Shown piece by piece: positions 52,143 through 60,798 of a stretch of 64,000 nt of DNA. Numbering within the stretch: the stretch's first letter is position 1; every line of letters begins with the position of its first letter. A program made the translations under genes and the position numbers. The notes under the pieces were generated by a model that was given only the letters and a program-made list of their open reading frames with translations, did not search any database and had not been told where the DNA came from. Origin of the DNA: Paenibacillus dauci (GTDB taxonomy: Bacteria; Bacillota; Bacilli; Paenibacillales; Paenibacillaceae); the NCBI RefSeq assembly GCF_000971985.1, contig NZ_KQ040800.1, positions 62,217 to 126,216 of the forward strand. The letters run 5' to 3'.

Positions 52143-52180
52143 CTTATCTGGGGCCACCCGGCTCCGGATAAGTCTATTTT
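52143..52180 (+). terminator. Attenuator-like hairpin before the nine-NEAT gene
   Basis: CTTATCTGGGGCC pairs with GGCTCCGGATAAG with minor mismatches, followed by TCTATTTT. It lies between NEAT gene 3 and the giant NEAT gene, so it may set their ratio. Confidence 0.6.
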
Positions 52181-52201
52181 GTTAACAGGGGGAGCATGAC
52201 T

Positions 52202-55200
52202 TTGAAAAGGCGCTTTGCACCATATTTAATTAAATGTATTGTTTTTGTGATGTTGTTCTCCATGGTTTCACCGGCACTGCCTTCCGCCTTCGCAGAGGAT
52301 GTCGGCAGCAGTGAAGCCGGCAGCGTAAGTACAGATACCTATGGCGCTACTTCATCTGAAGCAGTGAGCGAGAATACGTATGCACCTATCGGAACACCGA
52401 TTCATGTTCCTTCACAGGACCCGATGAGCCTGTTTAATTATTCGACCGCTACGACGGCTACATACAGTACGTATGCAGACGGGCAGTACACGATCGGTTA
52501 CAAAGTGGTTCGTACTACGGATACGAGCAGAGAAGTAACTGCTTTTCGCGAAAGTTATGGCAATGCCGATCGTCCCGGTCGTGTTATTGTCAAAAACGGT
52601 CAATACACATTCAGCTTCCGCGGCATCAATGCCGAAAGTTTTACCGAGGTAACCGCTACTCAAAACAATCAGACCAGCACAGCAGTCTATACACAGGAGA
52701 CGCAGGCTGCAACCAATCATTCGGCAGCCAAGAACTATACGAGAGTCCATTTTGACGTCTATGATCTGAACAGTCCAATCACTCTGAATTACAAGTTCAA
52801 TGATGTGGCGGGTTCGGGTTATTTGATACTGGATACATCGACTCTGACCAAAGATAACACAGGAGAAACGCCGTCTACTCCGGCGGACCCCGAGCTGGTT
52901 GAACCTGCAACAGGTACCCGGCAAACCCTGAACTATAATGTTCTCAAGGATAGTACAAGCGAGACATCCATGATGGACAGTTACATGCAAAAACCTGCTA
53001 CCCTTGTGACGACAGCGGATAACAAACGCTATATCCAGCTGGGTATCAATAACAGCAGCATGGTGACCGAACTTCAGACCGATGTGAATGGTTCGTATAC
53101 CAATGCAGGTATTATTGCAAAAGATACAGCCAATGATACACGTACGGTGCAATTCCCTGCCGATGCTTTGACAACGAGCAATTCCAAAATATCCGGCAAG
53201 GTACATGTTACAATTCCAGCGCTCCAATATGACAACTGGTATACCGTACAATTCCAATTCGACAACAGCAGTCTGATCGAAGAAACCGTATCAGATATTA
53301 ACTATACCGTACTCAAAAATGGGACCGAAGAAACCTCCATCATGGATGGTTACATGAACAAGCCAGCCCAGCTGGTAACCAAAGGCGATCAGCATTATAT
53401 CCGCCTGACCATCAATAGCAGCAGCCTGATTACTTCCCTGCAAACCAGACAAAACGGGACCTACACCGAAGTAGATACCCTTTCGGAAGATCATTCCAAA
53501 AATATGCGTGTTATTCAATTCCCGATTGATGATGTATCACAAAAAGTAGATGCCTATACCCATGTAGTTATCCCCGGTATCGGGTATGACAACTGGTACT
53601 ATGTGCAGTTCAAGTTTGGCAATAGCGTACAGACACCGATCTATCAAAATGGTGACTACAATCTGAACTACACGGTTCTGCATGCGACCAAAGAGCAGCC
53701 TTCTTCCATGGCCAATTACTTTACTGCACCAGCCACATTTACAGCCAAAGATGGCAAGTACTATGTGTCCTTCACAGTAAAAAGCAGCAGTATCGTAACC
53801 AGTCTGAAGACCGAAGCCCAGGGTACATTGGTCGAATCGACTACCGTTAGCCAGGATGCAGCCAACAATACGCGCCAGATTCGATTCGAGGTAGCCAATC
53901 TGGACGATATCCTGAAGGCGCAGGTACATGTCAAAGCAACACCGACATACGAAGCGGATTATGCGATCCGTCTGAAATTTGATGCTTCCAGCCTCAGTCC
54001 TGTAACAACGGCGCCAAGTACAGGCACGATTGCAGACGGACAATATGATGTGAATTTTACCGTGTACAAAAATGGTACGAATGAAACTTCTGTTATGGAT
54101 GGTTATACCGCCAAGCCGGCACAATTGATTGCCGATGCCGGCAAGTATACAATTCGCCTGACGCTCAAAAACAGCTCCTGGATTCCTTCTTTCCAAACCA
54201 AGGTGGAAGGCAAGCTTCAAGAAGCACCAACAGTGTCGACAGGTAATGATACCCGCGTCGTTGAGTTTGCTATCGACAATCCGACGCAAAAAGCGGAAGC
54301 CTATACCCATGTGGTAATACCTGCCCTGAATTATAACAACTGGTATACCGTCCAACTGCAATTGGATACTTTGGATCTGCTTCCGGATACGACGACTCCA
54401 GAGGTTCCAACGCCGGAGAATCCTGTGCCGGAAGTTCCGACACCTGAGCAGCCTACCACACCAGACGGTATGGCAGATGGAAAATACAGTGCTTCCCTGA
54501 CTGCCTACAAATACGGAACCAAAGAAACATCCGTTATGGACGGCTATCTGGGCAAACCGGCAACTGTCATCAAAAAAGGCGGTAAATATGTTGTACAGGT
54601 ACTGCTCAAAAACAGCAGCTGGATTAAAACGTTCAAAGTAGGCGGACAGGAAGCAGAAGTCATTGCGACTTCCGGTGATACTCGTACCGTGCAGTTCCCG
54701 GTAACGGATCTGCCGCGTAAAGTAAAAGTGAACACCCATGTTATCGTTCCGGACCTGGTAATCGGTGGTATGGATTACGATCATACGTATGATGTGGATC
54801 TGCAAGTAGGCTCGCTCACTTCGTATGAGGCGCCAATATTATCTACGACAACAACTGCTGTTCCACTGGACTTTGCCAAGCTGACAGCTGGCACGTACAA
54901 GCTGCCATTCAGCATCGTGATGCCGGGTATCGCTTCTGGTACATCCACTCCGCTGGAGCGCTTTATGCCAAGCGATCAACCCGTTCAGCTGACTGTGGAA
55001 AATGACAGCCGCTATGTCACCCTGACACTGAACAACGGCAATGAGATCAAAACGCTGCGTGTGGGCAGTAGTGATGGCTACAAAGATGCCGAAGTCATGA
55101 GCAGCGATGAAGCCAAAAATACCAAAACCGTCAAATTCAGCGTGTCCGATTACACCAAAAATGTACCGGCCCAGCTCGTAACGACCGGTGGTGTCAGCAT

Positions 55201-56200
55201 CGCCAGCACATCAGCAGACAGTAGCAGTGATACCGTATACGATTTTGAGTTCAAATTTGATACAAGCGCTGTGACTGCAGACAGCAAGGCAACAGATGCA
55301 AGCAGCGACAAAGGCAACAACAATATTGCCGACGGTGATTACACAGCCACTTACCGTATTTTGAGAAATGGTACCGATACGGATTCTGTCCTGACCCCTT
55401 ATCTGGATCGAACTGCCCAATTAACTGCCAAAAACGGTAAAGTATATGCCACTATTCAGGTTACGGATAGTGAATCGGTACCGATGTTTATGACCGATTA
55501 TGCAGGCAAATATACGGCGCCACAGATCGTAGCCCAATCGCAGGATGGCAAATCCCGGACGATAACATTTGAAGTGCCGAATCTGGACAGCAAACTCAGT
55601 ATTTTCGCTCAGGCTCTGAATACCGGGAAAATGGGTGGTCAGCTGCTCTTCGACCACTCCACGCTCAGATCGACAACAGACAGCACACAAGCAGTACCGG
55701 CAGTAGAAACAGTCCCTTCCAGCCCGTCCGGTGCTGACGAAGCTACTCCGGCTGGAGTAGCAGCTGTAGACAGCAATGCTTCTGCCAATACAGGCAATGA
55801 CGAGCCATCTGCCAGCGAAGCTGCTGCACAGAAATACAGCATTGCTGTCAAAGTATACAAAGACAAGAGTAATGAGCTGTCCGTCATGAACGATTACATT
55901 AAGCCAACAGCAACATTAATAGAAGAAAAGGGTCAGACCTATGCCGAACTGACGCTGAATAATGGCAGCTGGATGCCTGTTCTTCAGGTCGAGCAGGATG
56001 GTGTACTGAAGGACGTAGAGAAAATATCTTCAACCGATAAAGTAACCACTGTTCGTTTCAAGGTCGATAATCTGTCCGGCAAAATCAATGCCTATACCCA
56101 TGTTGTTGTACCCGGTCTGATCATTGGCGGTGTACCATATGACCACTGGTATAATGTACAGCTGAAGTTCGATGAAGCGACCAAAAAAGCCAAATCATAA
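52202..56200 (+). CDS. Giant secreted protein with nine NEAT-like domains
   Basis: A 1332-residue secreted protein from TTG at 52202; AGGGGGAG ends 7 bp before it, too close to the ATG at 52196. The signal peptide ends AFAED. Nine NEAT-like modules start near 52477, 52921, 53296, 53655, 54028, 54474, 54870, 55325 and 55835. Modules 2, 3, 4, 5, 6 and 9 keep Y-x3-Y (YDNWY, YDNWY, YEADY, YNNWY, YDHTY, YDHWY) and an S-x-M-x-x-Y-like helix. Modules 1, 7 and 8 have lost one or both. A Pro-rich linker (PEVPTPENPVPEVPTPEQP) separates 5 and 6. It ends KKAKS with no LPXTG, SLH or membrane segment. Confidence 0.93.
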   Translation: MKRRFAPYLIKCIVFVMLFSMVSPALPSAFAEDVGSSEAGSVSTDTYGATSSEAVSENTYAPIGTPIHVPSQDPMSLFNYSTATTATYSTYADGQYTIGYKVVRTTDTSREVTAFRESYGNADRPGRVIVKNGQYTFSFRGINAESFTEVTATQNNQTSTAVYTQETQAATNHSAAKNYTRVHFDVYDLNSPITLNYKFNDVAGSGYLILDTSTLTKDNTGETPSTPADPELVEPATGTRQTLNYNVLKDSTSETSMMDSYMQKPATLVTTADNKRYIQLGINNSSMVTELQTDVNGSYTNAGIIAKDTANDTRTVQFPADALTTSNSKISGKVHVTIPALQYDNWYTVQFQFDNSSLIEETVSDINYTVLKNGTEETSIMDGYMNKPAQLVTKGDQHYIRLTINSSSLITSLQTRQNGTYTEVDTLSEDHSKNMRVIQFPIDDVSQKVDAYTHVVIPGIGYDNWYYVQFKFGNSVQTPIYQNGDYNLNYTVLHATKEQPSSMANYFTAPATFTAKDGKYYVSFTVKSSSIVTSLKTEAQGTLVESTTVSQDAANNTRQIRFEVANLDDILKAQVHVKATPTYEADYAIRLKFDASSLSPVTTAPSTGTIADGQYDVNFTVYKNGTNETSVMDGYTAKPAQLIADAGKYTIRLTLKNSSWIPSFQTKVEGKLQEAPTVSTGNDTRVVEFAIDNPTQKAEAYTHVVIPALNYNNWYTVQLQLDTLDLLPDTTTPEVPTPENPVPEVPTPEQPTTPDGMADGKYSASLTAYKYGTKETSVMDGYLGKPATVIKKGGKYVVQVLLKNSSWIKTFKVGGQEAEVIATSGDTRTVQFPVTDLPRKVKVNTHVIVPDLVIGGMDYDHTYDVDLQVGSLTSYEAPILSTTTTAVPLDFAKLTAGTYKLPFSIVMPGIASGTSTPLERFMPSDQPVQLTVENDSRYVTLTLNNGNEIKTLRVGSSDGYKDAEVMSSDEAKNTKTVKFSVSDYTKNVPAQLVTTGGVSIASTSADSSSDTVYDFEFKFDTSAVTADSKATDASSDKGNNNIADGDYTATYRILRNGTDTDSVLTPYLDRTAQLTAKNGKVYATIQVTDSESVPMFMTDYAGKYTAPQIVAQSQDGKSRTITFEVPNLDSKLSIFAQALNTGKMGGQLLFDHSTLRSTTDSTQAVPAVETVPSSPSGADEATPAGVAAVDSNASANTGNDEPSASEAAAQKYSIAVKVYKDKSNELSVMNDYIKPTATLIEEKGQTYAELTLNNGSWMPVLQVEQDGVLKDVEKISSTDKVTTVRFKVDNLSGKINAYTHVVVPGLIIGGVPYDHWYNVQLKFDEATKKAKS

Positions 56201-56310
56201 TATCCTTATACTGCAATACCGACTGAATCGGTATCAGATTCGTCGTACATTGCAGGGAAGAATCATTGATCAACAGCATATGGGAGCAGGAATAATAGAC
56301 CTGCCTACTT

Positions 56311-56348
56311 GCAAGTCTTGGTGCATCATAGTGCCAGGACTTGCAGGC
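56311..56348 (+). terminator. Hairpin between the nine-NEAT gene and isdE
   Basis: GCAAGTCTTGGTGC pairs with GTGCCAGGACTTGC using wobble pairs around a 5-nt loop. The short tail AGGCATTTT suggests partial termination or mRNA processing. Confidence 0.5.
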
Positions 56349-56383
56349 ATTTTGGCAAATATTTAAATGATGGAGGGAAAAAG

Positions 56384-57340
56384 GTGCATTTACACAAACA
56401 GCAGCGTCCTCGTACAACAGTGCGTCATGGGCGAATGTCATGGAAGTCATCCTGTCCTATGCTTCTGCTTATCGTATTGATCCTGTGCTTGACCGGCTGT
56501 TCTTCGCCAGGGGGCTCGGCAGCTACATCTGCGGCACCGCAGGCGGAGGCAGCTGCCAAAGACTCGGCGCGCATCGTTGCGACTACAGTCGCTATTACAG
56601 AGATTGCGAATGCACTGGATCTGGATCTTGCCGGCAAGCCAACCAGCAGCAAGACATTGCCGGAGCGGTATGCCAGCGTACCGGATGTCGGTAACCCGAT
56701 GAGCCCGGATATGGAAAAGGTACTGTCTTTGCAGCCAACAGACATTTTATCCGTCACTACGCTCAAGTATGACCTGGAACCCAAGTTCAAGGATATGAGC
56801 GTTAATGCCGAATTTCTGAATCTGGAAAGTCTCGGTAATATGGAACAGGAAATCCGCAAGCTGGGAGAACGCTTCGACCGTACCAAGCAGGCCGATCAGG
56901 TCATTAACCAGCTGCAGAGCAAAGTAAAACAGATCCAGCAGCAGGTCAAAGGCAAATCTTCTCCCAAAGTACTGATTCTGCTCGGGGTGCCCGGTAGTTA
57001 TCTGGTAGCTACCGAGAATTCGTATATTGGGGATCTGGTTCGAATCGCCGGAGGTACCAATGTGGTGCAGGGAGAGAGTGTAGAGTATCTGGCATCCAAT
57101 ACCGAGTATTTGCAACAGTCCAATCCGGATATTATTCTGCGAGCGGCTCACGGTATGCCCGAAGAAGTCGTGAAGATGTTTGATGAAGAATTTAAAACAA
57201 ATGATATTTGGAAGCATTTTAACGCGGTTCAAAAAGGACATGTATACGATCTGCCGGAGCCTCTGTTTGGCACAACAGCCAGTCTGAATGCCGATGCTGC
57301 AATGGATGAACTGGTGAAAATGCTCTATCCGGAATCCTGA
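56384..57340 (+). CDS. isdE: Heme-binding lipoprotein of a heme ABC importer
   Basis: A 318-residue lipoprotein. GTG at 56384 is chosen because GGAGGG lies 6 bp upstream. The signal ends in the lipobox LTGC with Cys39. The fold is the class III binding type with RIVATTVAITEIANALDL, VLSLQPTDILSVTTL and VLILLGVPGSYLVAT. NPMSPDMEKV and AAHGMPEEV carry Met and His at positions resembling the heme ligands of S. aureus IsdE. It follows the NEAT genes and precedes the cognate permease by 22 bp. It probably receives heme from the secreted NEAT proteins. Confidence 0.93.
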   Translation: MHLHKQQRPRTTVRHGRMSWKSSCPMLLLIVLILCLTGCSSPGGSAATSAAPQAEAAAKDSARIVATTVAITEIANALDLDLAGKPTSSKTLPERYASVPDVGNPMSPDMEKVLSLQPTDILSVTTLKYDLEPKFKDMSVNAEFLNLESLGNMEQEIRKLGERFDRTKQADQVINQLQSKVKQIQQQVKGKSSPKVLILLGVPGSYLVATENSYIGDLVRIAGGTNVVQGESVEYLASNTEYLQQSNPDIILRAAHGMPEEVVKMFDEEFKTNDIWKHFNAVQKGHVYDLPEPLFGTTASLNADAAMDELVKMLYPES

Positions 57341-57362
57341 TCATCGTAGAAAGGAGCAAATC

Positions 57363-58430
57363 ATGATATCCAATACTCCCAAACCGGCATGGTCTGCCGC
57401 TGCGAATACAGCTGTACCACAGACAGTGCCGGATTATCCGCGTCAGTATCGCAGACGAATGTGGAGCTTTGTCGCTGTGAGTCTGCTGCTGATTGGTGTC
57501 GTGCTGTTCTCGGCTATGACCGGCAGCCTCAAAGTAGGCGCAGTGCAGCTCATTCAGGGTCTCTGGTCAGGCACCGATGCACAGGTAAATGTAGTACGTG
57601 ATCTGCGCTTGCCACGCATTATTGTGGCACTGATGGCCGGAGCAGCACTCGCAGTAGCCGGCGTGCTGCTCCAGGCGGTGATGAAGAATCCGCTGGCAGA
57701 TTCGGGCGTAATCGGCATCTCTTCGGGAGCTGCACTGATTTCACTGATTGCGGTTACCGTATTTCCGGCGCTGTATTTCTGGATGCCTGCATTTTCTTTT
57801 CTTGGCGGGGCACTCGCCTGGGCGATGGTATACGGATTCTCCTGGAAATCCGGGCTCAATCCGGTACGTCTGATCCTGATCGGCGTGGCGGTCAATGCTA
57901 TTTTCTCGGGGCTCGGACAGTCATTTAATTACCGGGGGAGTTATGCGGTCACCAGTATCAATCAGGTCACCACTTCTACCTTGTCGATGAAAAAGTGGGT
58001 CGATGTCGAGGTGATACTCTGGTATGGCGGGATTGGACTATTACTGGCACTGCTCGTCGGCACGTGGTGCAATTACTTGTCTCTGCAGGAGAAAACCGCC
58101 CGTAATCTGGGTCTTCATGTGACCAGAGCAAGGCTAATTATCTCGGTTATCGCAGTTATACTCGCGTCCAGTGCGACAGCGATTGCCGGTGTGATCGTAT
58201 TTATCGGTCTCCTGATTCCGCATATTGCGCGTCAGCTGGTCGGTTCGGATCATCGCTGGCTGATTCCATTTTGTGCATTGTCCGGAGGACTGCTGCTGCT
58301 GGTAGCCGATACACTGGGCCGTACGCTGCTCGCTCCGCAGGAGATTCCTGCTTCTATTATTATGGCTATTATCGGGGGGCCCTTCCTGATTTTCCTGATC
58401 CGAAGGAGTGACCGTATCCATGGACATTAG
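57363..58430 (+). CDS. isdF: Heme ABC transporter permease
   Basis: A 355-residue FecCD-family permease with about nine or ten helices. A ~30-residue cytoplasmic lead precedes RRRMWSFVAVSLLLIGVVLFSAM. VVRDLRLPRIIVALMAGAALAVAGVLLQAVMKNPLADSGVIGISSGAA and VIVFIGLLIPHIARQLVG are family signatures. AAAGGAG precedes the ATG. Its N-terminus has none of the repeats of the leftward permease. The ATPase gene overlaps its end by 11 bp. Confidence 0.94.
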   Translation: MISNTPKPAWSAAANTAVPQTVPDYPRQYRRRMWSFVAVSLLLIGVVLFSAMTGSLKVGAVQLIQGLWSGTDAQVNVVRDLRLPRIIVALMAGAALAVAGVLLQAVMKNPLADSGVIGISSGAALISLIAVTVFPALYFWMPAFSFLGGALAWAMVYGFSWKSGLNPVRLILIGVAVNAIFSGLGQSFNYRGSYAVTSINQVTTSTLSMKKWVDVEVILWYGGIGLLLALLVGTWCNYLSLQEKTARNLGLHVTRARLIISVIAVILASSATAIAGVIVFIGLLIPHIARQLVGSDHRWLIPFCALSGGLLLLVADTLGRTLLAPQEIPASIIMAIIGGPFLIFLIRRSDRIHGH

Positions 58431-59214
58431 AGAGATTACTTTTTCCTATGATCGCAAGATTGATCGTCTGCATCAGGTGAGCGCGGAGATTCAGCCCGGC
58501 AGGATTACGACGATTATCGGTCCCAATGGCTGCGGCAAGTCAACCCTGCTGAACGTAATGTCCAATAATGCTGTTCCGCGGCAGGGACAGATTATTCTGG
58601 ATGGCAAAGAGATCCGGCAGTATCGTCCTCGCGAGCTTGCACGCAAACTGGCTGTTGTGCATCAGCAGAATGAAGCACCTGCAGATCTCACGGTAGAACA
58701 GCTGGTGCGCTTTGGTCGACTGCCGTACAAGACCATGCTGTCCAGCCGCCGGGAAGAGGATGATCAGGCGGTAGAATGGGCGCTGCAGTGCACCAATCTG
58801 GAGGAGCGGCGCTATCGTACACTCGATCAGTTATCCGGCGGAGAACAGCAGCGGGTATGGATTGCGATGGCTTTGGCACAGCGTACACCTGTACTGTTTC
58901 TCGACGAGCCAACCACGTATCTGGATATGTACTACCAGCTGGAAATTATGGAGTTGATCGAGCGGCTGAACCGGGAGCATGAATTGACGATTGTCATGGT
59001 GCTGCATGATATCAATCAGGCGATCCGGTACAGTGATCACCTGATCGCCATGAAAGAAGGCAGGATTGTGATGAGTGGAGAGCCGGAGCAGATTGTCACT
59101 GCCGAGCTGATCCGCTCTGTGTATGATGTGCATGTAGCCGTTCGGCAGGATGAAGAGGCAGGATTGTATGTGATTCCTGTCAGCGTACGTCAGCAGACAC
59201 TCATAGAAGCTTAA
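58420..59214 (+). CDS. Heme ABC transporter ATPase
   Basis: A 264-residue ATPase of the FecE/HmuV group that completes the rightward importer. ATG at 58420 is preferred to GTG at 58408, which lies too near AAGGAG. Walker A GPNGCGKST, signature [17 protein letters not shown], Walker B VLFLDEPTTYLD and switch His VLHDINQA are intact. S. aureus isdEF relies on the unlinked FhuC ATPase, whereas here a dedicated ATPase is encoded in the operon. A terminator follows. Confidence 0.94.
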   Translation: MDIREITFSYDRKIDRLHQVSAEIQPGRITTIIGPNGCGKSTLLNVMSNNAVPRQGQIILDGKEIRQYRPRELARKLAVVHQQNEAPADLTVEQLVRFGRLPYKTMLSSRREEDDQAVEWALQCTNLEERRYRTLDQLSGGEQQRVWIAMALAQRTPVLFLDEPTTYLDMYYQLEIMELIERLNREHELTIVMVLHDINQAIRYSDHLIAMKEGRIVMSGEPEQIVTAELIRSVYDVHVAVRQDEEAGLYVIPVSVRQQTLIEA

Positions 59215-59246
59215 CAGCCAATTTACCGTCTCGACTCTATCCGACT

Positions 59247-59290
59247 AAAAAGCCCTGTAACCCGATCGCCGGGATTACCGGGCTTTTTTT
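59247..59290 (+). terminator. Terminator of the rightward heme operon
   Basis: AAAAAGCCC-GTAA pairs with TTAC-GGGCTTTTTTT, with CCCG/CGGG in the loop. It ends the heme island. Confidence 0.88.
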
Positions 59291-59472
59291 GCATTGGGAT
59301 ATTATAGGGATCGGTTGATACGTAGATATGTAAACCGGGTAATAATCTTTCAAATACCAGCAGGTAAAACAGAAGACCGAAATATACACATGATACGTCG
59401 GGATTGCCTGCCAATAAGCAGTAGGAACCTGCACACTAATCGTCAAGACTCATCAGGGAGGAATACAATCCT

Positions 59473-60573
59473 ATGCCGAAGATTCGTTACGATAATATAG
59501 ACAACGTCAGTATCGACAAGACACTCAAACAATTCAAGCAGTGGCGTGAAGACCGACGCCGCAAAGCATCAAGGGACCGTTCTTATGTCGTACCTCATGC
59601 AGAACCGGAAATGGACTACCTGCATGCCAATCGGGAAGATGCTTCGATTACCTGGATCGGTCATTCGACCTTTTTCCTGCAATATGAAGGGCTGAATATT
59701 GTTACTGATCCGGTATGGGCACAGCGGCTGGCATTTCAGCGCCGGATCGGTCAGCCGGGTATACCGATCGAGGATGTGCCGCCGATTGATATTATTCTGA
59801 TCTCGCATTCCCATTATGACCATATGCATATCAATTCCATTCGCAAGCTGTATCGCAGCTCCACTACTATTATTGTGCCAGCAGGATTGAAGTCCAAAAT
59901 GGTTCGCAAAGGCTTTCATCGCTGTCATGAAATGCACTGGTGGGAGACGTTCAAAGTAGGCGATGTAAATATTACCTTTGTACCGACCCAGCACTGGAGC
60001 CGCCGTACGCTGCTGGATACGAATACTTCCCACTGGGGCGGATATGTTCTTGAGCCGGTACAACATCCGGTGCTGCCGGACGAGCCGCATAATGTATGGA
60101 ATACCGAGCAGGACCCGACTGCACCCAAACCGAGTGTTCCTGCGGTATCGGGGGATAGCCATGCTGATGGGTATATCCATGAGCCGCTGCCGCCTACCAT
60201 TTATTTTGCCGGAGACAGTGGATACTTTCCGGGATTCAGCGAGATCGGCCGACGTCACAAGATCCATGTAGCACTGATGCCGATCGGCGCGTATGAACCG
60301 GAGTGGTTCCTGAGCTCCCAGCATACGACGCCCGAAGAAGCGCTGCGTGCCTTTTGCGATGTAGGTGCCGAGACGATGATTCCGATGCACTACGGAACGT
60401 TCAAGCTCGCCGATGATACGGCCAAGGAAGCGCTGGATCGGCTGGAGGCTGAACGAGAGCGGCTGAAGATCGAACCGGAGCGTATCCGTGTACTTGGTTA
60501 TGGCGAGACGCTGATCGTCCATGGTAATGCCGATGAAGAAGCAGATAGCGAAGACAAGGAAAACGTAATCTAA
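59473..60573 (+). CDS. Metallo-beta-lactamase-fold hydrolase, NAPE-PLD/UlaG-like
   Basis: A 366-residue soluble enzyme. ATG at 59473 follows AGGGAGGA. The metal motif is H112-x-H114-x-D116-H117 in ISHSHYDHMHI. Upstream, ITWIGHSTFFLQYEGLNIVTDPVW is the first strand pair of this MBL group, and FVPTQHWSRR, YFAGDSGYFPGF and MIPMHYGTF supply the other ligands. The group includes N-acyl-phosphatidylethanolamine phospholipase D and UlaG lactonase. About residues 195-225 are an extra Pro/Asp-rich loop. The substrate is unknown. Confidence 0.9.
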   Translation: MPKIRYDNIDNVSIDKTLKQFKQWREDRRRKASRDRSYVVPHAEPEMDYLHANREDASITWIGHSTFFLQYEGLNIVTDPVWAQRLAFQRRIGQPGIPIEDVPPIDIILISHSHYDHMHINSIRKLYRSSTTIIVPAGLKSKMVRKGFHRCHEMHWWETFKVGDVNITFVPTQHWSRRTLLDTNTSHWGGYVLEPVQHPVLPDEPHNVWNTEQDPTAPKPSVPAVSGDSHADGYIHEPLPPTIYFAGDSGYFPGFSEIGRRHKIHVALMPIGAYEPEWFLSSQHTTPEEALRAFCDVGAETMIPMHYGTFKLADDTAKEALDRLEAERERLKIEPERIRVLGYGETLIVHGNADEEADSEDKENVI

Positions 60574-60582
60574 TCTCCTATC

Positions 60583-60617
60583 AGACAGCCGGTCAGCAAG
60601 GTAGCCGGCTGTCTTTG
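60583..60617 (+). terminator. Terminator after the MBL-fold gene
   Basis: AGACAGCCGG pairs perfectly with CCGGCTGTCT around a 12-nt loop; the tail TTGTTG is weak. Confidence 0.75.
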
Positions 60618-60666
60618 TTGATGCCCATGATTACAAATTTTAAATAAGAAAAGATAGCAGGAATGG

Positions 60667-60745
60667 TTCGATTACCCAAAGTTGTGTGGTATACTATTGC
60701 CAACAGTAATTTCATGAAAATGAATACTGCCTTTTTTCATGAAAT
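60667..60745 (+). promoter_or_regulatory. Promoter and leader inverted repeat of the ABC-F gene
   Basis: TTCGAT (60667-60672) and TATACT (60690-60695) have 17-bp spacing. Downstream, ATTTCATGAAAA (60709-60720) is mirrored by TTTTCATGAAAT (60734-60745); each arm also contains the palindrome TTTCATGAAA. The pair lies 54 bp before the start codon and could be an operator or a leader hairpin. Confidence 0.5.
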
Positions 60746-60798
60746 AAGATAGGTTTCATTACACAATACTTTATTAATGATAAGGATGGGTTGTATAC

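Noticed and set aside
58408-58419. GTG start for the rightward heme ATPase
   Set aside because: It lies within a few bases of the AAGGAG sequence, too close for initiation; ATG at 58420 is better placed.
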